Notes under the pieces: generated by a model | Told to the model about the DNA's origin: nothing | Databases searched by the model: none | Seen by the model: only the letters and a program-made list of their open reading frames with translations | Assembly (NCBI GenBank): GCA_001768515.1 | Contig: MEOA01000001.1 | Location: 1-64,000, forward strand | Direction of reading: 5' to 3' | Origin: Bacteroidetes bacterium GWE2_42_24 | Lineage (GTDB): Bacteria; Bacteroidota; Bacteroidia; Bacteroidales; TTA-H9 | Length of the DNA: 64,000 nucleotides | Translations under genes and position numbers: made by a program | Part shown: piece after piece, positions 1 through 9,804 of the stretch | How positions within the stretch are numbered: position 1 is the stretch's first letter | Layout of the letters: each line of letters starts with the position of its first letter

Positions 1-231
1 ACATTAATTCTCAATATCTTCAATGAACTCTGTCATTCCAAACTCCAGAACTTTTGTACTGTCTCGTTTGGGGTTGCAAAGGTAGAAAAGATTTCCAGTT
101 TCCAAACAAGCTGATTGAAAAAATTTGGAGAAAAATCAAATATTAATGAAATACATGAAAGTACAACCTGACAGGCAATCTGTTAACAATAGAAAATATT
201 TTTCACTTTTTTAAACCTTAGCCATTTCAGC
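1..231. other. left-edge non-coding stretch with an outward promoter
   Basis: No credible gene is contained here. The minus strand carries a promoter (separate entry) pointing off the left edge. Downstream of it the minus strand has an ATG at 36 that runs only ten codons, and another ATG at 4 that would continue outside the window; which one, if either, starts the next gene cannot be decided. The part next to the M1 peptidase stop (130-231) is AT-rich and shows no strong hairpin. Confidence 0.5.
77..106 (-). promoter_or_regulatory. Bacteroidota-type promoter for a gene beyond the left edge
   Basis: On the minus strand TTTG (103-106) is followed after 18 bp by TACCTTTG (77-84). This fits the phylum's primary sigma consensus of TTTG and TAnnTTTG, with spacing one base shorter than usual. 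Transcription would run leftward out of the window. Confidence 0.55.
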
Positions 232-2133
232 CTACAAAATGACAAGCTTCGAAGTATGCATTTTTTCTCTTCCGCATAGAACCACTTGATAAACTCCCGG
301 ACTAAACATTTTATTATCAATAGAATAAACACCAGACTCTAAAAAATCACGCTTTAATACTACTTTTCCTGTCAGGTCGAATATGGTGAGACTTGCCGGA
401 AATGGCAGAATAATGCTAAAAACATCATGTGCAGGATTAGGATAAACTGAAACATTTACATCTGTATCAGGACTTTGCATTCCAACAATCTTGTTCTTCC
501 CAGACAACAACCACTGGTCAGGATCAAACACAACTGAATCAACATTGCCAACAAATGGAATCATAAAGCGCTGGTCTTGTCCTACATGCAACAATCGAAG
601 CATCGTATCCCGTCCCGAAGAATAAACCTGAAAAGGTAACGGCATTTCATAAAACGGTACCGAAGGATGACTCGTTTCCTGATGCACCTGGATGACTAAG
701 GTATCGTGCGCCTGATTCCACCCAATTGTATACGTAGGGAATCCTTCTCCCTTCAACCAGTTGTCAAAAAAAACACCTAAATCTAGCCCTGAGGCAGCCT
801 CCATGTGCGACCGGAAATCATCTGTCCTGACAAATGACATCCATAAAGCATCGTCGGAAAGATAGGTTCTTACCCCCTCAAAAAACAAGGAATCGGTCAG
901 TACCCACCGAAGCATGTGCAGAACATACGCTGCCTTTCCATAGGTGAGCCTTTCATTAAATAACCGGCTGATGTTAAGGGTGTCCATGGTTTGAACTGCT
1001 CCATCGGACACAGCAGTTACTCTACCCCTCCATAAAGTCTTCCATGGTTTCCAGTAGATTCCACCGATTAACCGTTCATAGACCAAACCTGCCGAATAAG
1101 TAGCCCATCCCTCGTTGAGCCATAAGTCATACCACGAACCACAGGTAATTGCATCGCCAAACCATTGGTGTGCAAGCTCATGCACCAGTACCTCATATTG
1201 AAATCCGCCAATGAATGTTATCGTCTGATGCTCCATGCCTCCACCCCGCCCGAATTGGGCATGACCATACTTCTCATCTATAAAAGGATAAATACCATAC
1301 AGTTCGGTGAAAAGCGAATATACCTCCGGAAGATCTCCCGTCTGGTTCCGGCAATCCGCCGAATCCTGCCGATAAACAAAGTTGGCAATCAACAAGGTAT
1401 CAATGCCCAGTGGTACCGACTCCTCATAGTAAGCATAATCAGTCACAGCAAATGCCACCAGGTAATCGGCCACAGGATGCCGGTGACGCCAGTGCCAGAT
1501 TAAACCCCCGGCCACAGTTTCGACAGATTGAAGTGTTCCCAGGGATGCAACTTTATTTCCCTCAGGACACCTTACACTGACATCAATTGAATCGGTTTTA
1601 TCGTTGAGTGTATTCTGACATGGCCACCAATCCGACGCCCCATAAGGCTCCGAAAGAGTCCAAAGTACAGGTACCTGCCCATTCATCCCCACTTCAAAAG
1701 ATCCGCTTCCATTGGCTGGCGGAATACCATGATAGAATATGGTTAAGCTATCAGCAGGCATAAACAAACCCCCGATTGAAGCAATCAGCAGGCGATCTGA
1801 ACCAGGACGAACAAAAGGGGCATGGCTCCCATGCCATTTAATTGAATCAACCAGTAGCGAATCACTAAGCATCAAATAGAGGGTGTCGCCGACAATATTC
1901 CTCTTAAAAAAATGGGTGACCTCACCTTTTATATAGCGAACAGCCGGATCAACCTCTAACCACAAACGTGAATAGAAAATATCGGAGGTCTGGGCCCGCG
2001 CTAATGAAACCTTTGGTACACTACCTGAAATGGGTTGATGAACGGCATCTATGCCCCGGGTATCAGGTGCTCCAATCTGACCAAACCCATCATTCACCAT
2101 CCATAGAAAAAAAACAATAAACATCAATCTCAT
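232..2133 (-). CDS. secreted M1-family metallopeptidase with T9SS sorting domain
   Basis: Zinc aminopeptidase of the M1 (gluzincin) family, secreted through the type IX system. The start is taken at 2133, where MRLMFIVFFLWM begins a clear signal peptide; the open frame extends 17 codons further upstream without signal character. An N-terminal beta-rich domain is followed by the catalytic domain: HELAH at about residue 318 with the third zinc ligand in LNEGW 19 residues after the second His. The usual GAMEN exopeptidase motif appears as GGMEH. The last 80 or so residues (VYPNPAHDVF through GVYQVVL to a basic end) form a type A T9SS C-terminal domain. It stands alone, divergent from the LRR gene. 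Family certain, substrate unknown. Confidence 0.93.
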   Translation of the reverse strand: MRLMFIVFFLWMVNDGFGQIGAPDTRGIDAVHQPISGSVPKVSLARAQTSDIFYSRLWLEVDPAVRYIKGEVTHFFKRNIVGDTLYLMLSDSLLVDSIKWHGSHAPFVRPGSDRLLIASIGGLFMPADSLTIFYHGIPPANGSGSFEVGMNGQVPVLWTLSEPYGASDWWPCQNTLNDKTDSIDVSVRCPEGNKVASLGTLQSVETVAGGLIWHWRHRHPVADYLVAFAVTDYAYYEESVPLGIDTLLIANFVYRQDSADCRNQTGDLPEVYSLFTELYGIYPFIDEKYGHAQFGRGGGMEHQTITFIGGFQYEVLVHELAHQWFGDAITCGSWYDLWLNEGWATYSAGLVYERLIGGIYWKPWKTLWRGRVTAVSDGAVQTMDTLNISRLFNERLTYGKAAYVLHMLRWVLTDSLFFEGVRTYLSDDALWMSFVRTDDFRSHMEAASGLDLGVFFDNWLKGEGFPTYTIGWNQAHDTLVIQVHQETSHPSVPFYEMPLPFQVYSSGRDTMLRLLHVGQDQRFMIPFVGNVDSVVFDPDQWLLSGKNKIVGMQSPDTDVNVSVYPNPAHDVFSIILPFPASLTIFDLTGKVVLKRDFLESGVYSIDNKMFSPGVYQVVLCGREKMHTSKLVIL

Positions 2134-2319
2134 AACATCAGTTTTGAATGTGTAAAGATAATCATTGGCGAAAACGCAAGGCAAAACTGTGTCTTTGATC
2201 TAAAAACATAATCATCGGTAACCAACTAGCCGGATAAACGTAAAAGGCCAATTACACAGGAGTGCAACCCATACACCATTGATGATACCGAGCTGATATA
2301 AATAGCGCAACCCATTCAA

Positions 2320-3483
2320 ATGAAATTACCTGGCGTCTGCATATTTCTCTTTCTCGCCATCTTCGCATTTAAGGCACACGGACAGGAAACATTCCTCATG
2401 TCGGTTGAATCGTTAATGGAGGAAGAGGTGTTCAAGTCGTACGATGACGCTTTTGCGAATCCTGTAAATGTGTATGTACTCGATATGTCGAAACAGGATA
2501 TTGATTTGCTCAGTGAAAGAATCTGCCGGATTAAAAACACGCAGGTTCTCAGCCTGGCAGAAAATCCGCGCCTTGACTGGGAAGTAGCCTTCTCAGCGAG
2601 ATACTTCGGGTGCCTCAAAAAAATACAAATCCTTGACCTGCAAGGTAACATGCTGTTGGAGGTTCCTCCAGGTATCACCTCAATGAAATACATCACCTTT
2701 CTTTATCTGGGAGATAACCAACTTAAAGAAATCCCGAAGGGCATAGGAAACCTGAAGCGACTTCAACTACTATCTGTTCACCATAACCGGCTTAAAACCC
2801 TGCCCGACACTCTCAGAAATTGTCAGGATCTTGAAACCCTTGACCTTAGTGGAAACCCTACACTTGACTTTAATGCTTCACTTGCCCCGCTTACCGGATT
2901 ACGGCAGTTTAAAAAGCTATACCTGAGCGATTGTAAACTGGAATTTCCACCTCTGCCGCTGTCACAGTTTCAAGGCCTCACCTACCTGAATCTCTCTAAA
3001 AACCTCTTAACCGAATATCCATCAACGCTTTGCGACTTCCAGTCCCTGACTGAACTAAACCTGAATGAAAACATGCTTACCGCGCTACCTACACAGATCG
3101 GTACACTTGAACGCCTGGAAGTTCTGACTGCCTCCAAAAATCTGATTAACTGGATCCCGCAAAACATCAGCGATCTTCGCCGCCTGGTTTATCTTGATCT
3201 CTCGTTCAACAAACTAACAGAAGTACCGACACAACTCTTTGAAACCTTTTACCTTCAGGAAATCAACCTCTCAGGGAACCAGTTGACCTGGCTTCCTGAG
3301 TCTATTGGAAAAATGCGCTACCTGACAGTGCTCAATCTTGAATACAATAAGCTGACTGAACTACCGGTACAGATTGGACGTTTAGAAAAACTTGAGCTAC
3401 TTCTGCTTAAGGGAAATCCAATCACCCAGGGGGCCAAAGACAACCTAAAGGAGTGGCTGCCAAAAACACAGATTATATATTAG
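2320..3483 (+). CDS. secreted leucine-rich-repeat protein
   Basis: Exported protein of 387 residues. It starts with a signal peptide (MKLPGVCIFLFLAIF, cleavage near HGQ). From about residue 70 to the end it is built of 23-residue leucine-rich repeats of the type L..L.L..N.L..LP..IG.L, roughly a dozen copies, one being longer and irregular around NPTLDFNASLAP. There is no T9SS tail, no lipobox and no enzymatic domain, so it is probably a periplasmic or surface binding protein. It lies divergent to the M1 peptidase and 78 bp before aspS. A second LRR protein, a lipoprotein, is at 61597. Function not assignable. Confidence 0.85.
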   Translation: MKLPGVCIFLFLAIFAFKAHGQETFLMSVESLMEEEVFKSYDDAFANPVNVYVLDMSKQDIDLLSERICRIKNTQVLSLAENPRLDWEVAFSARYFGCLKKIQILDLQGNMLLEVPPGITSMKYITFLYLGDNQLKEIPKGIGNLKRLQLLSVHHNRLKTLPDTLRNCQDLETLDLSGNPTLDFNASLAPLTGLRQFKKLYLSDCKLEFPPLPLSQFQGLTYLNLSKNLLTEYPSTLCDFQSLTELNLNENMLTALPTQIGTLERLEVLTASKNLINWIPQNISDLRRLVYLDLSFNKLTEVPTQLFETFYLQEINLSGNQLTWLPESIGKMRYLTVLNLEYNKLTELPVQIGRLEKLELLLLKGNPITQGAKDNLKEWLPKTQIIY

Positions 3484-3561
3484 TACCTCATCACTTACCC
3501 GGGTTCGCACGAATATTTTGTACCTTCGCGTCCCGTATTTTCATTTTAATTCTTAACGAAT

Positions 3562-5319
3562 ATGTACCGTACACACACCTGTGGTGAGCTCACCATTAAC
3601 CATGTCAATCAAATCGTTAATCTAAGCGGCTGGGTTCAACGATCACGCGATCTCGGTGGCATGACCTTCCTGGATCTTCGTGACCGATATGGCATCACCC
3701 AGGTCATCTTCAACATGGACACCCAAGCCGACCTGTGCAATCAGGCACGCAAACTGGGTCGTGAGTTCGTAGTTTCTGTTACCGGTCTTGTAGCCGAAAG
3801 AAGTAACAAGAACCCCAAAATGCCCACAGGCGACATCGAGGTAATCGCTCAGAAACTTACCGTCCTGAATGAATCAGCGCTTCCTCCTTTTACCATCGAG
3901 GACCAGTCGGATGGTGGTGATGAATTGAGAATGAAATTCCGTTACCTCGACTTACGTCGAAATCCATTAAAAAACAACCTTCAACTTCGCCACAATCTGG
4001 CGATTTTGACCCGGAATTACCTCAATGATCTGGGATTTCTGGAAATTGAAACCCCGTACCTGATTAAATCAACTCCAGAAGGAGCCCGCGACTTTGTCGT
4101 CCCTTCACGCATGAACCCAAACCAATTTTATGCCCTGCCACAATCGCCCCAAACATTCAAGCAGATTTTGATGGTAGCCGGTTACGACCGTTACTTCCAG
4201 ATTGTAAGATGTTTTCGCGATGAAGATCTTCGTGCAGACCGTCAACCTGAATTTACACAAATTGACTGCGAAATGTCATTCATCGAACAGGAAGACATCC
4301 TCAACATCTTCGAAGGAATGGCACGCCATCTCTTCTTAAAGGTTAAAGGAGCCGACCCAGGCGAATTCCCGCGAATGACTTTTGCCGATGCCATGAAATA
4401 CTATGGTTGTGATAAGCCTGATATCCGTTTCGGGATGAAGATAACTGAACTCAATGATTATGTTAAGGGACATGATTTCAGCATTTTCGATAACGCTGAA
4501 CTGGTCGCCGGTATTGCCGCCACTGGTTGCTGTGAATATACAAGGAAAGAGATCGACGCGCTCACCGACTGGGTTAAAAGACCCCAGATCGGAGCCACCG
4601 GACTGGTGTATATCAAATGCAACACAGATGGGACGCTCAAATCATCGGTTGATAAGTTCTACTCCCCTGACAACCTAAAAACTATTGCTATAGCCTGTAA
4701 GGCCCAACCCGGTGATCTGGTTTTAATCTTAGCCGGCCCCGAAACCAGAACCCGCAAAGCAACCGGAGAACTCCGACTCGAGATGGCTAACCGTCTGGGG
4801 TTACGCAACCCTGAAGTGTTTGCCCCACTCTGGGTCATCGACTTTCCTTTACTCGAATGGGACGAGGAGACCAAACGGTTTTATGCCATGCATCATCCAT
4901 TCACCTCGCCCAAACCTGAAGACATCGCACTCCTTAGCACCGATCCCGGCAAAGTCAGGGCCAATGCCTACGACATGGTCATTAATGGTGTGGAAGTGGG
5001 TGGCGGAAGTATTCGTATTCACAATAAACAGCTGCAGCGACAGATGTTCACACTGTTAGGGTTCTCAAACGAAGAAGCACAGAATCAGTTTGGCTTCCTT
5101 ATGAATGCCTTTGAATACGGGGCTCCTCCTCACGGTGGAATTGCCCTCGGATTTGACCGGTTATGCTCTCTCTTCGGAGGATCAGAATCAATTCGCGATT
5201 TTATAGCCTTCCCTAAGAACAACAGTGGCCGTGACGTGATGGCCGACTCCCCGGCTCCAATCAAACAAATGCAGTTAGATGAGCTTTGCCTTCAACTCGT
5301 GAAACCAAAAGTTGGATAA
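3562..5319 (+). CDS. aspS: aspartyl-tRNA synthetase
   Basis: Class II aminoacyl-tRNA synthetase that charges tRNA with aspartate in the cytoplasm. It has 585 residues, the bacterial length. The N-terminal OB-fold anticodon-binding domain ([19 protein letters not shown]) is followed by motif 1 ([16 protein letters not shown]), the QSPQ active-site loop, motif 2 ([18 protein letters not shown]), the bacterial GAD insertion, and motif 3 (GIALGFDRL). A TACCTTCG element at 3521-3528, close to the phylum's -7 box, precedes the start without an obvious -33 box. A strong terminator follows the stop, so the gene is probably transcribed alone. Confidence 0.98.
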   Translation: MYRTHTCGELTINHVNQIVNLSGWVQRSRDLGGMTFLDLRDRYGITQVIFNMDTQADLCNQARKLGREFVVSVTGLVAERSNKNPKMPTGDIEVIAQKLTVLNESALPPFTIEDQSDGGDELRMKFRYLDLRRNPLKNNLQLRHNLAILTRNYLNDLGFLEIETPYLIKSTPEGARDFVVPSRMNPNQFYALPQSPQTFKQILMVAGYDRYFQIVRCFRDEDLRADRQPEFTQIDCEMSFIEQEDILNIFEGMARHLFLKVKGADPGEFPRMTFADAMKYYGCDKPDIRFGMKITELNDYVKGHDFSIFDNAELVAGIAATGCCEYTRKEIDALTDWVKRPQIGATGLVYIKCNTDGTLKSSVDKFYSPDNLKTIAIACKAQPGDLVLILAGPETRTRKATGELRLEMANRLGLRNPEVFAPLWVIDFPLLEWDEETKRFYAMHHPFTSPKPEDIALLSTDPGKVRANAYDMVINGVEVGGGSIRIHNKQLQRQMFTLLGFSNEEAQNQFGFLMNAFEYGAPPHGGIALGFDRLCSLFGGSESIRDFIAFPKNNSGRDVMADSPAPIKQMQLDELCLQLVKPKVG

Positions 5320-5329
5320 CAACATCAGA

Positions 5330-5367
5330 AGAACCCGCAGCGATCTTTCCTGCGGGTTCTTTTTTTA
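5330..5367 (+). terminator. rho-independent terminator of aspS
   Basis: An 11-bp perfect stem (5330-5340 with 5350-5360, core AGAACCCGCAG), a 9-nt loop and a run of seven T follow the aspS stop codon by about ten bases. Confidence 0.93.
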
Positions 5368-5855
5368 ACCCGGTTGTCCTTCGCCGTTTTCTTCCTACAC
5401 CCGACAAAAGCTACTGCACCAAAAGGATTATTAAAAACAGACGGATAATGCTCGCCTGCCAGGCTCTGCTTTAGAGCCGTGAAAAAGCCTGTCGAAAAAA
5501 TAAACCACAGACCACACATCTGCTTTGAATAAAAAGCAGTAGATAAATCGGTTGCTTGGAATATTGAAAAACTGTTTATCCTTTTTACCCTGAATAAAAC
5601 ACTACATCCGTCTTCAAACTTTTGGCGGAATTTACAAGGACATCCGACCGTCTCTTACCACCAAAGTGACCATAGAAATACCAAAGAGACCCCCTCTTTC
5701 AATTTTCCCCACAGTTTATGGAACCATACATTTTGGCTATTACATTTCATAAACCAGATCAGATTAAAACCACGAGCGGTAATAATATGACTGAAGGAAT
5801 AAAAGAGGAGAGATGGGCATGGGTCTTGACAAAGATTTACCCCATTCGATTTGGA

Positions 5856-5944
5856 TTCGTTGTTCTTTCGAAAATTTACGAAGCCACTTCGAAGCCGCTT
5901 CGAAGCCAGAACGAAGGCACTCCAACCATGGCACCTGTTAATCA
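5856..5944 (+). repeat. dispersed 89-bp intergenic repeat, copy 1
   Basis: It aligns without gaps to 26473-26561, with about 66 of 89 positions identical by my count. The core is a run of CGAAGC units spaced 11 bp (TACGAAGC, CTTCGAAGC, CTTCGAAGC, then AACGAA), and the right end is TGTTAATCA in both copies. Both copies read in the same frame as similar peptides (SK.YEA.SK.LRS.NE), but neither lies in a convincing gene. Confidence 0.75.
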
Positions 5945-6113
5945 ACAACTTGACAATATACCTTCAGACCCCTATTTTGGAGCGTTTTTGAGACAATTCT
6001 GATGATCGTGAATAGTTGTTTCCAGGTAGTAATCCAGAGTTAGGGCGTTGCTCGTTTCCTTTAACCATCAGTCGTTAATGATGGCTAATATCTGGTATAT
6101 ATGTGTCCTGCGA

Positions 6114-6146
6114 GTTAAAGCCAAAGTCAAGGTTAATGTTAAAGTT
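6114..6146 (+). repeat. degenerate 6-bp tandem repeat
   Basis: Five and a half units of consensus GTYAAA: GTTAAA, GCCAAA, GTCAAG, GTTAAT, GTTAAA, GTT. No gene uses it. Confidence 0.5.
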
Positions 6147-6302
6147 TTCCAAAACATCCATCTAACTTACTGTAAACCCGTTAAAAAGATAATTCAAGAA
6201 AGGTCTCGATCCCTCTTTGATATAACTTTGATAAAACTTTTGTCTCTCTTTTGTTTGATTGTCAGGCTGTTTTAAATGTACTATTTTGCTAATTAACCTT
6301 CT

Positions 6303-6384
6303 TTGAACGAAGTTCGAACGAAAATTCATAAAAATGGCAATTTACCGGATTTCATTGAACGAAGTTTGAACGAAAATTCATAAA
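6303..6384 (+). repeat. 30-bp direct repeat, two copies
   Basis: Copies at 6303-6332 and 6355-6384 differ at a single base (AAGTTCGAAC against AAGTTTGAAC) and are 52 bp apart start to start. Each begins TTGAACGAAG and ends AATTCATAAA. The 22-bp spacer is unrelated. Confidence 0.85.
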
Positions 6385-6599
6385 TGATGCATTTTTTGCG
6401 GCTTCAATGAACAGATTTCAATTTTGGTACGGGAATAGGAAAGGTGCAACCTTTAAAATTCCCAAAAGAGTACCAACAAAAAGTTGCGTTAACTATCCAT
6501 TCAGCCGTTTGCGGCGAACTATAGAATTTGCTTTCATCCAGGCACATACAGGAACCTGAATCCTGCCAGCCCGTTATCATGCCCGGCGTACAAAACAAA

Positions 6600-6628
6600 A
6601 GAGGCTACCCCTGCCGGGGCAACCTCTT
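6600..6628 (-). terminator. terminator after the small membrane protein
   Basis: Read on the minus strand, AGAGG/TGCCCC pairs with GGGG/CCTCT around a short GCA-type loop with small internal mismatches, then TTTTGTTTTG follows. It lies about 55 bp beyond the stop of the 6683-7051 gene. Confidence 0.75.
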
Positions 6629-6682
6629 ATTTAAGAATATCTGTAAAATAGTCACCAAAACTCAGCAAAGGCCTTGTTGCAC

Positions 6683-7051
6683 CTAATGCGAATGATGTCC
6701 TCCTTTACCGGCTGAAGTCATAAAGTAGAGAGCGACCAGCAACAACAAGAAGTTTTCAGGAATCTCCATCAAAGAATGGTGAAGAAAAACCGCCTTCAGT
6801 ATGTTGAAAGCAGCAGCAATCATCACCAAAAAAAAACCCAGAACATTGAAATTAGGCCGCGAGACAGCAATCAGCACGACGGACAACGCGAGAAAGACAA
6901 TTAGGGTGACCAGATGAAGGAATCCGTTCCAAAATTGAACTTCGAAGCCCGGTTCGGCAACCAGTTCATATAATACTTTACCAATGACGAAAATGACCCC
7001 AAATTTCAGTACCGGGTACAAAATGCGCAGAAATTTATCTCTTTCGGTCAT
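6683..7051 (-). CDS. small three-helix membrane protein, unknown function
   Basis: A 122-residue protein I cannot name. It shows a first hydrophobic segment near residues 12-30, two well-defined helices (HLVTLIVFLALSVVLIAV and NVLGFFLVMIAAAFNILKAV), and a further hydrophobic stretch (ENFLLLLVALYFM) before a short histidine-rich tail GKGGHHSH that could bind a metal. It ends just after trpS on the same strand (33-bp gap), so it may be co-transcribed with it, and a terminator follows. The phosphate-starvation-inducible PsiE-like family has a similar size and helix pattern, but I do not claim membership. Confidence 0.75.
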   Translation of the reverse strand: MTERDKFLRILYPVLKFGVIFVIGKVLYELVAEPGFEVQFWNGFLHLVTLIVFLALSVVLIAVSRPNFNVLGFFLVMIAAAFNILKAVFLHHSLMEIPENFLLLLVALYFMTSAGKGGHHSH

Positions 7052-7084
7052 AACGATTGGTATTTAAACACCTGCCAAATATAA

Positions 7085-8080
7085 TCAGAAAGCTTTGAAA
7101 CCAATAATTTCCCTCACCTCCCGAACAGTTTTAGCGGCACTGGCACGTGCTTTTTCAGCACCGGCTTCAACAACTTTCCGAAGGTAATTTCCATCGGAAC
7201 CAATGGCCTCCATTTTTTCACGTATCGGGGAGGTAAAAGCAATAATATCGTCAGCTAGTTGTTTCTTCATATCACCATACCTGATCTGACAAGAATCGTA
7301 TTTCTCCTCAAAGAAGGCAAGCGTTTCGGGAGTCGACACCACGCTCATCAGGGTGAAGAGATTTTGAATAGCATCGGGTTTGGGCTGGTTGGGTTCGGTA
7401 GGGCCAGAATCAGAAACGGCCTTCATTACTTTCTTCTTAATGACTTCGGGTGAATCAGAGAGGAAGAGAGCATTCCCTTCGCCTTCCGATTTCCCCATCT
7501 TGCCACTACCATCAAGACCCGGAATTTTGACCAAATCAGCACCAAAGTTATAGGCAGCAGGTTCGATAAAATAATCGACCCCATACATTCTGTTGAAGCG
7601 ATTGGCAAAGGTTCGTGTCATTTCAAGGTGCTGCTCCTGATCTTTCCCGACAGGAACCTTGTGAGCACGGTGAATGATAATATCGGCGGCCATCAGGGTC
7701 GGATAGGTCAGCAAACCTGCGTTTACATTGTCGGGGTGCTTTCTGATTTTTTCCTTAAAGGATGTCACCCGCTGAAGCTCACCAACATAAGCATTCATGT
7801 TAAGCAGGAGGTAGAGCTCGGTCACCTCAGGGACATCGCTCTGAATGTAGAGGGTACTAACCTCCGGATCAAGACCCGCGGCAAGATAGTTAATAAGCAC
7901 CCGTCGCACGTTGCCATGAAGATCGGCAGGAGTAGGATGGGTGGTGAGCGAGTGATAATCAGCAATAAAGAAGAAACACTGATTCTCGTGCTGCATTCGC
8001 AGGAAATTGCGCACAGCACCAAAATAATTTCCAAGGTGAAGTTCACCAGTTGGTCTAATTCCACTAACAACTATATCCAT
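7085..8080 (-). CDS. trpS: tryptophanyl-tRNA synthetase
   Basis: Class I aminoacyl-tRNA synthetase charging tRNA with tryptophan; 331 residues, normal for bacterial TrpRS. The HIGH signature appears as HLGN within RPTGELHLGNYFGAV near residue 16, and the KMSKS loop as KMGKS (GSGKMGKSEGEGN) near residue 195. The tryptophan-binding segment (VPVGKDQEQHLEMTR) is intact. It lies between the RNase G terminator and the small membrane gene. A TATCTTAG element at 8084-8091 sits directly before the ATG, close to a -7 box, suggesting its own promoter and a very short leader. Confidence 0.97.
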   Translation of the reverse strand: MDIVVSGIRPTGELHLGNYFGAVRNFLRMQHENQCFFFIADYHSLTTHPTPADLHGNVRRVLINYLAAGLDPEVSTLYIQSDVPEVTELYLLLNMNAYVGELQRVTSFKEKIRKHPDNVNAGLLTYPTLMAADIIIHRAHKVPVGKDQEQHLEMTRTFANRFNRMYGVDYFIEPAAYNFGADLVKIPGLDGSGKMGKSEGEGNALFLSDSPEVIKKKVMKAVSDSGPTEPNQPKPDAIQNLFTLMSVVSTPETLAFFEEKYDSCQIRYGDMKKQLADDIIAFTSPIREKMEAIGSDGNYLRKVVEAGAEKARASAAKTVREVREIIGFKAF

Positions 8081-8110
8081 GTGGCTAAGATAAATAAAAA
8101 CATATTAATT

Positions 8111-8146
8111 AAAAAGACCCGGCGCACAAATAATGAGCGCCGGGTT
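8111..8146 (-). terminator. rho-independent terminator of the RNase G gene
   Basis: On the minus strand AACCCGGCGC (8146-8137) pairs with GCGCCGGGTC (8125-8116) around an 11-nt loop and is followed by TTTTT. It separates rng from trpS. Confidence 0.9.
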
Positions 8147-8185
8147 GATCGAAAAATCTGGTCGAACAATAATTTTACGAATGGC

Positions 8186-9736
8186 TTAAAGCCGAATTTC
8201 ATCGTCTTTCAAATTATAGAAGTGATATTCAAGGAAGTGGAAAGCAGAGTTACTGGAAATTGTGATCCACTTTTTAAACTTGAAATACCATTTCATTCTG
8301 ATCGACGGAATGCCTTTAGTAAGGTAAGCATATAAGTACGGATGAACAGCTATGCGAATCTTTGGTTCATTTTGTTCCTGAATCAGATACCGCATGTGAT
8401 TTTCAATTTCATCGACCAGCATAACGCTGGCTCTGATTTCTCCTGTACCACCACAGGAAGGACATTTTTCGAGGACTTGGACAGCGGTTTCAGGTCTGAC
8501 ACGTTGACGTGTTATCTGAACCAGGCCGAACTTACTGGGAGGAAGAATGGTGTGCTTGGCATTATCCTTAGCCATCTCATCTTTCAGATGTTCGTAGAGT
8601 TTTCGTCTGTTACCGGGTTGAATCATGTCGATAAAATCAACCACGATGATGCCGCCCATGTCGCGCAGCCTAAGCTGCCGGGCCACTTCAACAGAAGCCT
8701 CGATATTAACTTCTAGGGCATTGGTTTCCTGATCATTATCTTTTCTGACTCTATGTCCGCTATTCACATCAATAACGTGAAGCGCCTCGGTGTGCTCAAC
8801 AATCAGATATACCCCGCTTTTAATAGTAACGACCCTTCCAAAGGAATTTTTAATTTGCTTGTCAATACCAAGGTATTCGAAAATAGGAACTTTACCTTTG
8901 TATAGCTTAACAATATTAACCTTATCGGGGGCAATGGTTCCGATGAAAGTCCTGATTTCATCGTAGAGGGTTTGATCGTTGAGGTGAATGTTGTTGAACG
9001 ATTCATTCAACAGATCGCGCAGGATGGCCGAAGTACGGTCAAGCTCGCTGCTAATTTTTGAAGGGGGTTGCGCCTGATTGAGCATTTTAACCATATTCTC
9101 CCACTTAAGCATCAGCCCTCTCAGATCAGCATCGAGTTCTGCAACGAGTTTGCCTTCGGCTACTGTCCTGATAATAACGCCGAAACCTTTGGGGCGAATG
9201 CTGCTGATGAGCCTTCGCAAGCGGTTGCGTTCTTCAGGGTCTTTAATCTTTTGGGAGACAGAAATCCGCGACGAAAAAGGAACCAGCACGATAAACCTTC
9301 CGGCAAAAGAGATTTCCGAAGTTACCCGGGGACCCTTAGTCGAGATAGGTTCTTTGGCAATTTGTACCAGAACCAACTGATTCGCGGCAAGAACCTGCGA
9401 TATCTTTCCAGCTTTATCGATATCGGGTTCCATTTCAAAATTACCCAAACCGGAACCTTCAATTTTTCCGGTAATGGCACTTTTGACAAACTTATTCAGG
9501 GAAGAAACCTGAGGACCCAGATCAAGGTAATGGAGAAAGGCATCTTTTTCATAACCAACATTTATGAAGGTTGCATTGAGCCCCGACATTACTTTCTTGA
9601 CTTTCCCCAGATAGATGTCACCTACTGCAAAATTATTGTTCGTTTTTTCTTTATGGAGTTCAACCAGATTTTTCTCCTCCAGAAGTGCGATCTCCACTTC
9701 GGAGGTTTTCGAATCAATAATGAGGTCCCTGTTCAC
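8186..9736 (-). CDS. rng: ribonuclease G/E family endoribonuclease (GTG start)
   Basis: Endoribonuclease acting in rRNA maturation and mRNA decay. I place the start at a GTG at 9736 (NRDLIIDSKTSE), giving 516 residues; the frame stays open 41 codons further to an ATG at 9859, but that stretch lies inside a long hairpin and has no family likeness. An S1-like RNA-binding domain (VGDIYLGKVKKVMSGLNATF) is followed by the RNase H-like/DNase I-like catalytic core with DVNSG and the metal-binding IVVDFIDM, then the zinc-link motif CPSCGGTG near residue 435. It follows HU and the 29-residue basic gene on the same strand, the order usual in this phylum. Possible autoregulation is discussed under the hairpin. 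Confidence 0.94.
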   Translation of the reverse strand: MNRDLIIDSKTSEVEIALLEEKNLVELHKEKTNNNFAVGDIYLGKVKKVMSGLNATFINVGYEKDAFLHYLDLGPQVSSLNKFVKSAITGKIEGSGLGNFEMEPDIDKAGKISQVLAANQLVLVQIAKEPISTKGPRVTSEISFAGRFIVLVPFSSRISVSQKIKDPEERNRLRRLISSIRPKGFGVIIRTVAEGKLVAELDADLRGLMLKWENMVKMLNQAQPPSKISSELDRTSAILRDLLNESFNNIHLNDQTLYDEIRTFIGTIAPDKVNIVKLYKGKVPIFEYLGIDKQIKNSFGRVVTIKSGVYLIVEHTEALHVIDVNSGHRVRKDNDQETNALEVNIEASVEVARQLRLRDMGGIIVVDFIDMIQPGNRRKLYEHLKDEMAKDNAKHTILPPSKFGLVQITRQRVRPETAVQVLEKCPSCGGTGEIRASVMLVDEIENHMRYLIQEQNEPKIRIAVHPYLYAYLTKGIPSIRMKWYFKFKKWITISSNSAFHFLEYHFYNLKDDEIRL

Positions 9737-9804
9737 TATGTTTGGGTTTAGAAATTTTCGGGTTTGAGGTCTGGGCAAGGAAAAGACCTTCCCAACCATC
9801 AGCA

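Larger units (their letters stand above)
5368..6598. other. 1.2-kb gene-poor region with several repeats
   Basis: No open frame here looks like a protein I recognise. The region is AT-rich and contains an 89-bp element shared with 26473-26561, a near-exact 30-bp direct repeat (6303-6332 and 6355-6384) and a degenerate 6-bp tandem (6114-6146), each listed separately. A 94-codon frame at 5718-6002 and a 64-codon minus frame at 6404-6598 lack homology features. It reads like eroded DNA that has accumulated small repeats rather than a functional gene. Confidence 0.6.

Noticed and set aside
1165..1503. 112-codon plus-strand frame opposite the M1 peptidase
   Set aside because: Shadow of a strongly supported gene.
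5876..5917. Periodic CGAAGC units, considered as a CRISPR array
   Set aside because: The period is 11 bp with no unique spacers; too short for a CRISPR array.
6404..6598. 64-codon minus-strand frame as a small gene or transposase remnant
   Set aside because: No recognisable motif, start context or partner; overlaps nothing conserved.
7628..8335. 235-codon plus-strand frame opposite trpS/rng
   Set aside because: Antisense shadow across two well-supported genes and a terminator; composition unlike a protein.
9068..9751. 227-codon plus-strand frame opposite rng
   Set aside because: Shadow of the RNase G gene.
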